A stretch of 46,129 nt of DNA, from NCBI GenBank assembly GCA_002104895.1, contig MCFG01000478.1, positions 1 through 46,129 on the forward strand. Direction: 5' to 3'. This DNA is from Anaeromyces robustus (taxonomy: Eukaryota; Neocallimastigomycota; Neocallimastigomycetes; Neocallimastigales; Neocallimastigaceae). Numbering within the stretch: position 1 is the stretch's first letter; each line of letters opens with the position of its first letter. Shown here in pieces: positions 41,292 to 46,129 of this stretch. Under the pieces are notes generated by a model. The model worked only from the letters and a program-made list of their open reading frames with translations. It searched no databases and was not told the DNA's origin. Made by a program: the position numbers and the translations under genes.

Positions 41292-43931
41292 TTATAAAGA
41301 TTTTCCTTCTGGTTCATGAGAATTAATATTTATGGATAATGAATCATTTTTATTAATACTTGAAGATTTAGAATCTATTTTTTCTTCTTGTTTTTCTTCT
41401 GTCATTAAATCTTTTTCTTTACCTTTTATGGTTACATTGGATTCTAAACCATCATTATTACTGGATACTGAATTATTTTTAGTAATTGGTGATCCAAAAT
41501 TACTTTGTTGAAGAGATACAGATCTTCTTACATCTTCACGATTTCCATTTCTACTATCTTCCTTTTTTAAAAGTGGTGGTAATGAACTACGTCTTTCTTT
41601 TGTTATCATTAAAGGATTAGTGGAAGATTCACTTGTCACTGTAAGAGAATGTGATGGATGTGAATTAGAATCTTCTGATGAAGACATAGCAACAATTTCT
41701 GGTACCATAGGTGTAATATTAATAATTGAATTTTCTACAATTTCTGGTAAAATTGGTGTTACTGAACGAAGTATATTAGAGGTATCATGTTCTTGATCAA
41801 AACTTGGATCACGAGAAAGGATAGATTCCTTTATTGAATTAATGGATTGATTGGCTAAAAATGAATCTTCACGTTTTGGTGATAAAAGACCACGATTAAG
41901 AATAAAGGAATCTCCTCTTTTACTAACATTTGTTGTATATTGTCCTGAATAAAGAGAATCTGATCTTGGACTTAATAATGGACGATCTGTAATATCTACA
42001 TTAGATTGATCTTGATCTTGATCTTGATTTATATTTATATTTATATTTAAATCTAATTTTGGTTTAAGATGACTATCAATGGTAAGATGTGTTACATCTT
42101 GACTATAACTTTGACTATAACTAATATCTTGACTAGAACTTATATCTTGTGTTGTAGTTTCATCATAACTTGAAGAAGATGAACCATCATCATCATCATC
42201 ATCATTTTCATAATTATTTCCATTATTACCATTATTAGTAGTATTAGTATTAGTATTAGAATCAATATCAGATTCAGATTCAGATTCAGATTCAGATTCA
42301 GAATCAGTATCAGTATCAGAATCAGTATCCGTTTCAGTAATCGTAGTAGTATTATTCTCTTCACTTTCTTCTTGTTCTTGTTCAAAAACTGGTGCTAATG
42401 GACTATGACTATATTTTGGACTTGAAATAGAAATAGATTGTTCTGAATTTGAATTTAATTGTATGGAACTTGTTCTACTTTGTCTTGAACTTAAAAATGA
42501 TTTTTCTGAAGTTGGACTATTTTGTATGGAACTTGATCTATTTGGTCTTGAATTTAAAATAGGTTGTTCTGAACTAGTATTTAATTGTATGGAACTTGTT
42601 CTACTTGGTCTTGGACTTGGTAATGGACTGCTTGGTAATGGTTGATCTGAACTTGTATTTAATTGTATGGAACTTGTTCTACTTGGTCTTGGACTTGGAA
42701 TAGGTTGTATGGAACTTGTTCGACTTGGTCTTTTACTAACTCTTGTACTTGGAGTTGAACTTGGATTGGATACTGGACTTGGAAGTGGTTTTATTGGAAT
42801 TTGTTCTTGACTATCATATTGTTCTGTTTCACTATCTTGTGGTGGGACAAGAGGTGGTGAATTTGTTATACTTTCCACAGTAGCTGCAGCTGTTGGTGAA
42901 GGAATATTAAATGGATTTGCGTTTGGATAATTTGATGAAGGGGAAACTAATGTAGAAGATACTTGAAGACTTAATCTATTATGAGGGGCAGATCTTGTAT
43001 TAAATTGAGTAGAATTTGGTGAAGATACAATGGTAGCTACATTAGTTGGGTTAGTTTGATAAGTATTAGAATAGAAACTAGCATCTACACTTTGTACGGA
43101 TTGACGATATTGAGATTGAGGATTTGCAGTGGAATAATAGCTTGAACGAGGATTACGTTCATTACCATTATTATCAGTACCATTATTAACAAATGAAAAA
43201 TCAGATACAATATCTGGAGTTAATACTGGACTATTATTATCATAAATAATTCTACTTAAACGAGCCAAATTTGTAGAACTACTTGTACCTATACCTCTTG
43301 AAAGATTTTGTTGATAAATGGATTGACGTTTATATTTATCAGTTTTATTTTCTTCATGCTTCTTTTTATTCATTCTTTGTAAGATTAATATGAATGAGAT
43401 AACAAAAAGAATAAAAACACCAAGAACAATGAAAAAGACAGTATAAAAACCTTTATTTGCTTTTAATTGAATTCTACTAAGACTTTCACTTGTTTCATAA
43501 TAACTAGCATTATCTATTCCTGTAGAATTACCATATGTACTATTATAATTTGAAAATAGACCTGGATCAGCTATTTGAGGATTAGTACTATTATTAGGAT
43601 TTTGATTACCTTCTTGTATTTCTGTTGGTTGTGGTGTATTTACAGGACTGGATTGAATTTGGGTTTGTTCAGGTTGAGTTTGATCAGGTTGAACTTGAGT
43701 TGGTTGAGCCAAACCTTGTTGAGTTTGTACAGGTTGTTCTTGAATACTAGAAGTTTTTGTTTTTGATTTTTTTGTTTTAGAAGTGGTTTGACTTGGTGTT
43801 CCATCTTGTTGGGATTGAATTTCAGTATTACCATTATCTTGTATTTCTGTTCCTGTTCCTGTTCCTGCTTCTGTTTCAGTATTTTGTCTCTTTTCTATAA
43901 TATTAACATATTCAAATGACCTTATTTTCAT
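41292..43931 (-). CDS. Single-pass membrane protein with large Ser-rich cytoplasmic tail, intronless
   Basis: 879 aa from one exon. Residues 1-160 are Gln/Thr/Pro-rich and contain clustered N-glycosylation sequons (NNST, YNST, GNST, DNAS) just before the membrane. One hydrophobic segment follows (GFYTVFFIVLGVFILFVISFI, 161-181), then a basic stop (QRMNKKK), placing the long Ser/Asn-rich remainder in the cytoplasm. That tail has five copies of RPSRTSSIQ (401 to about 500), an acidic Asp/Ser/Glu block and many RxxS sites. No cleavable signal peptide is visible, so insertion would be as a reverse signal anchor. Alternatively, an upstream signal exon could splice to the acceptor-like TTATAG at codons 10-13. 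No such exon was found. The architecture recalls fungal cell-wall sensors (Wsc/Mid2 type) without their conserved Cys-rich domain. Function unknown. Confidence 0.85.
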   Translation of the reverse strand: MKIRSFEYVNIIEKRQNTETEAGTGTGTEIQDNGNTEIQSQQDGTPSQTTSKTKKSKTKTSSIQEQPVQTQQGLAQPTQVQPDQTQPEQTQIQSSPVNTPQPTEIQEGNQNPNNSTNPQIADPGLFSNYNSTYGNSTGIDNASYYETSESLSRIQLKANKGFYTVFFIVLGVFILFVISFILILQRMNKKKHEENKTDKYKRQSIYQQNLSRGIGTSSSTNLARLSRIIYDNNSPVLTPDIVSDFSFVNNGTDNNGNERNPRSSYYSTANPQSQYRQSVQSVDASFYSNTYQTNPTNVATIVSSPNSTQFNTRSAPHNRLSLQVSSTLVSPSSNYPNANPFNIPSPTAAATVESITNSPPLVPPQDSETEQYDSQEQIPIKPLPSPVSNPSSTPSTRVSKRPSRTSSIQPIPSPRPSRTSSIQLNTSSDQPLPSSPLPSPRPSRTSSIQLNTSSEQPILNSRPNRSSSIQNSPTSEKSFLSSRQSRTSSIQLNSNSEQSISISSPKYSHSPLAPVFEQEQEESEENNTTTITETDTDSDTDTDSESESESESESDIDSNTNTNTTNNGNNGNNYENDDDDDDGSSSSSYDETTTQDISSSQDISYSQSYSQDVTHLTIDSHLKPKLDLNINININQDQDQDQSNVDITDRPLLSPRSDSLYSGQYTTNVSKRGDSFILNRGLLSPKREDSFLANQSINSIKESILSRDPSFDQEHDTSNILRSVTPILPEIVENSIINITPMVPEIVAMSSSEDSNSHPSHSLTVTSESSTNPLMITKERRSSLPPLLKKEDSRNGNREDVRRSVSLQQSNFGSPITKNNSVSSNNDGLESNVTIKGKEKDLMTEEKQEEKIDSKSSSINKNDSLSININSHEPEGKSL
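42440..42731 (-). repeat. Coding tandem repeat: RPSRTSSIQ units
   Basis: Five degenerate units of 14-26 residues, each starting RPSRTSSIQ (variants RPNRSSSIQ, RQSRTSSIQ) and usually continuing LNTSS(E/D)QP. Nucleotides are strongly conserved between copies (TTGTATGGAACTTGTTCT on the plus strand), so the duplication is recent. Confidence 0.9.
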
Positions 43932-46129
43932 TTTTAATTAATTATTTATGTATATTTCTGATTGAATGTGTTTGGATATAAAATGATTTTAATAAATAAA
44001 AAATAAAATAATAGTTATATATGTTTAAATATTGAATATAATTGTTTTGTTTTGTTTTGTTTTTTATCTATCTATTGATTGATTGATTTATTTATTGATT
44101 GATTGATTTATTAATATTTATTTATGATTTTCTATTTGTATTTTTCTTCTTTAACTTTTTTATTTCAATTTTAATTTATTTTACTTTTTTTTTTTTTTTT
44201 TACTTTATTATTAATTTAATCTTTTACTTTTTTCATAAAAGAATTTATTATTATTTATATTATTATTATTATTTTTGTAGGTAATTATTAAAAATACATC
44301 GAAAAATCCTTTATATTATTAAAATAAATGTTTTTTTTTTATTACAATTGTTCCACGATAGTAATAATTGAAGTGTTAAAGGATTTTTTTTCTTTCTTTT
44401 TTTTTTTTTTTTCTATTTTAAATTGAATTTAATTATTTCAATTTAATTTAATAAATTAAATAATTTAATTTTTTCGGTTTAAAGTTTTTATATATATATT
44501 ATATTCTATTGTATTCAATTATTTTTTATTGCTTAAATAAAATGAATACAATTTTTTATTTTTCTTTTAGTATAAATTATAAAAGCTATAAAACAATTAT
44601 TTACAACTTATTATTTATAAATTAATATGCAATATATATATTTATAATTATTAAAAAATAAAGAAATAAGAAAACATGATTTTTTATAAAAAAAAAATAA
44701 ATAAATAATTAATTTTTATAATTATTTATTTATTCTTTTTTTATTTTGTTTTATTTTTTATTTTATTTTATTAACTTAAATTAGTTTTTTTTTTTTTTTA
44801 TTTTTTTTTTTTCTTTTTATTTTTTATTTTTTACTTTATTTTAATTTTCATTAAATTTCTTTATTTTTTTTTTCTTTTAACTATTATCTATTATTATTTT
44901 TATTTTTTATTTTATTTTTTTTTTTTTTTTTAAAGAAAAGAAAAAAAAAATTTTTTTTCATCATTTTTTATTTCTTTTGTATTTGAAAAAAAAAATTATT
45001 TTTATTATTATTTAAAGTTTTTAATTAATAAATAAAACATTAATATAAATGAATGAATGAATAAATAAATAAATAAATAAATAAAAAATTTTTTTAATAA
45101 TAATAATAAATAATAATAAATAATTAATAATAAATAATATAAATTTAAATTTATTAAAATCTTATGAATTTTGAATTTTTAATGATTAAAATAATGTTAA
45201 AACAATTTTAATTATTCTTTTTATTATATTCTTATTATTTATTATTTTATTATTATTATAATTTTATTATTATTATTATTATTATTATTTATTATGATCA
45301 TAAATAAAAAGTATTTTAAGAGATAATAAGAAAAATAAAAATGTTTGTTAATTAATCGTAAGACTTTTTCTTTGAATAGGAACTCTCTCTTTTTTTTATT
45401 ATTTTTATCCTTTTTATTAATTAATAATCCTTTTTTTTTTTTTTTTTACTTTTTAATTACTTTTTTTATTATACAATCCTTAATACTTTAAGCTATTTCC
45501 TTTTATATTCAATATTTTAATATTTAAAAAATTATTATAACAATAATTATAACAATTATATTTTAATTCTATTTCCTTATTTATTCTTTTAATTTATTTA
45601 ATATATGATTAATTTATTCAATATTAACTTATTATTTATTTAATTATTATTCATATATCCATTTATTTTTATTATTAATTATTTTTTCTAATTGAAATTT
45701 TTTAAATAAATTTTTCTCCTCATCCAAATTTAAAATAAATGAATGAATAATATATAATTAAATAAATATAATTAATATTGACATATATATTAAATATTTA
45801 TGTTTATAATATATTGATAATATAATAAATTAAATAAAATAAATATTAATAATATATATTAAAATATATTAAAATCAATTAAAAATTATTTGTTTTAGTT
45901 TTTGTTCGAAAAATCAATAATCAATATTAAATAATAAATAATAAACAATAAACAATAAATAAATAAATAATAAATAATAAATAATAATATATGATATAAA
46001 AATGTATAATATACATAATAATATATAATATATATAATAATAAATATAATAACATATAATAATATATAATATATATGTATAATAATAAATATATATAATA
46101 TATATAATATATAATATAATATACATAAT
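43932..46129. other. 5' flank of the membrane-protein gene, then AT-rich DNA to the window end
   Basis: AT-rich, with GATT, TTTA and AAAT tracts. It holds an inverted repeat at 44302-44388 and one less AT-rich bit at about 45.35-45.40 kb that is too short to call. The last 200 bp are almost pure TA/AAT. Confidence 0.55.
44302..44388. repeat. Inverted repeat, 12-bp arms around a 63-nt spacer
   Basis: AAAAATCCTTTA (44302-44313) and TAAAGGATTTTT (44377-44388). The spacer has an inner CAATT/AATTG pair. It lies about 370 bp upstream of the start codon of the minus-strand gene and could be a small foldback element or a regulatory hairpin. Confidence 0.75.

Noticed and set aside
45340-45400. Minus-strand coding-like bit (RERVPIQRKSLTIN)
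   Set aside because: About 15 codons with no neighbouring exon or donor that could be identified.

Overview
This is a eukaryotic nuclear window of extreme A+T content. Coding exons stand out as islands of higher G+C separated by A/T homopolymers, (AAAT)n-type microsatellites and AT-only introns. The genes use the standard code, and most are split by short GT...AG introns. The combination of intron-dense genes, very AT-rich and long intergenic DNA, and fungal-type housekeeping genes fits an early-diverging fungus, most likely an anaerobic gut fungus (Neocallimastigomycota). That assignment is inference from composition and gene structure; no marker was compared with a database.

Layout: (1) 1381-4652 (+), a 14-exon germinal-centre-kinase-III (Ste20) protein kinase. 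(2) 5956-8804 (+), six-exon NOB1, the endonuclease that matures the 3' end of 18S rRNA. (3) 9957-11724 (-), a four-exon YqjM-type old yellow enzyme. (4) 11725-18191, a 6.5-kb gene desert holding an unusual cluster of inverted repeats at 14.66-15.58 kb. (5) 18192-20370 (+), a four-exon SR splicing factor with one RRM, two CCHC knuckles and an RS tail. (6) 23185-24045 (+), an intronless TatD-family metal nuclease. (7) 25929-29420 (+), a five-exon PH / polyproline / multi-WH2 actin regulator, much the most GC-rich gene. (8) 30254-31395 (-), a cryptic four-exon gene for a 182-residue four-pass membrane protein, assembled here from phase-matched exons too short to show up as long reading frames. 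(9) 32437-32954 (-), a retroposed SINE with a tRNA-like 5' end, a 22-nt poly(A) tail and perfect 12-bp target-site duplications. (10) 35176-36057 (+), a four-exon gene for a second four-pass membrane protein. (11) 36058-41291, low-complexity DNA with a small minisatellite. (12) 41292-43931 (-), an intronless 879-residue single-pass membrane protein with an internal RPSRTSSIQ repeat.

There is no operon-like logic; each gene appears to be independently transcribed. Themes are cell signalling and the cortex (kinase, actin regulator, single-pass membrane protein) and RNA metabolism (NOB1, SR protein). The most novel items are the SINE, the cryptic four-pass gene, the RS2Z-like SR protein outside plants, the PH-WH2 actin protein, and the hairpin cluster in the gene desert.

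I found no rRNA gene, intact tRNA gene, CRISPR array or virus-like gene.
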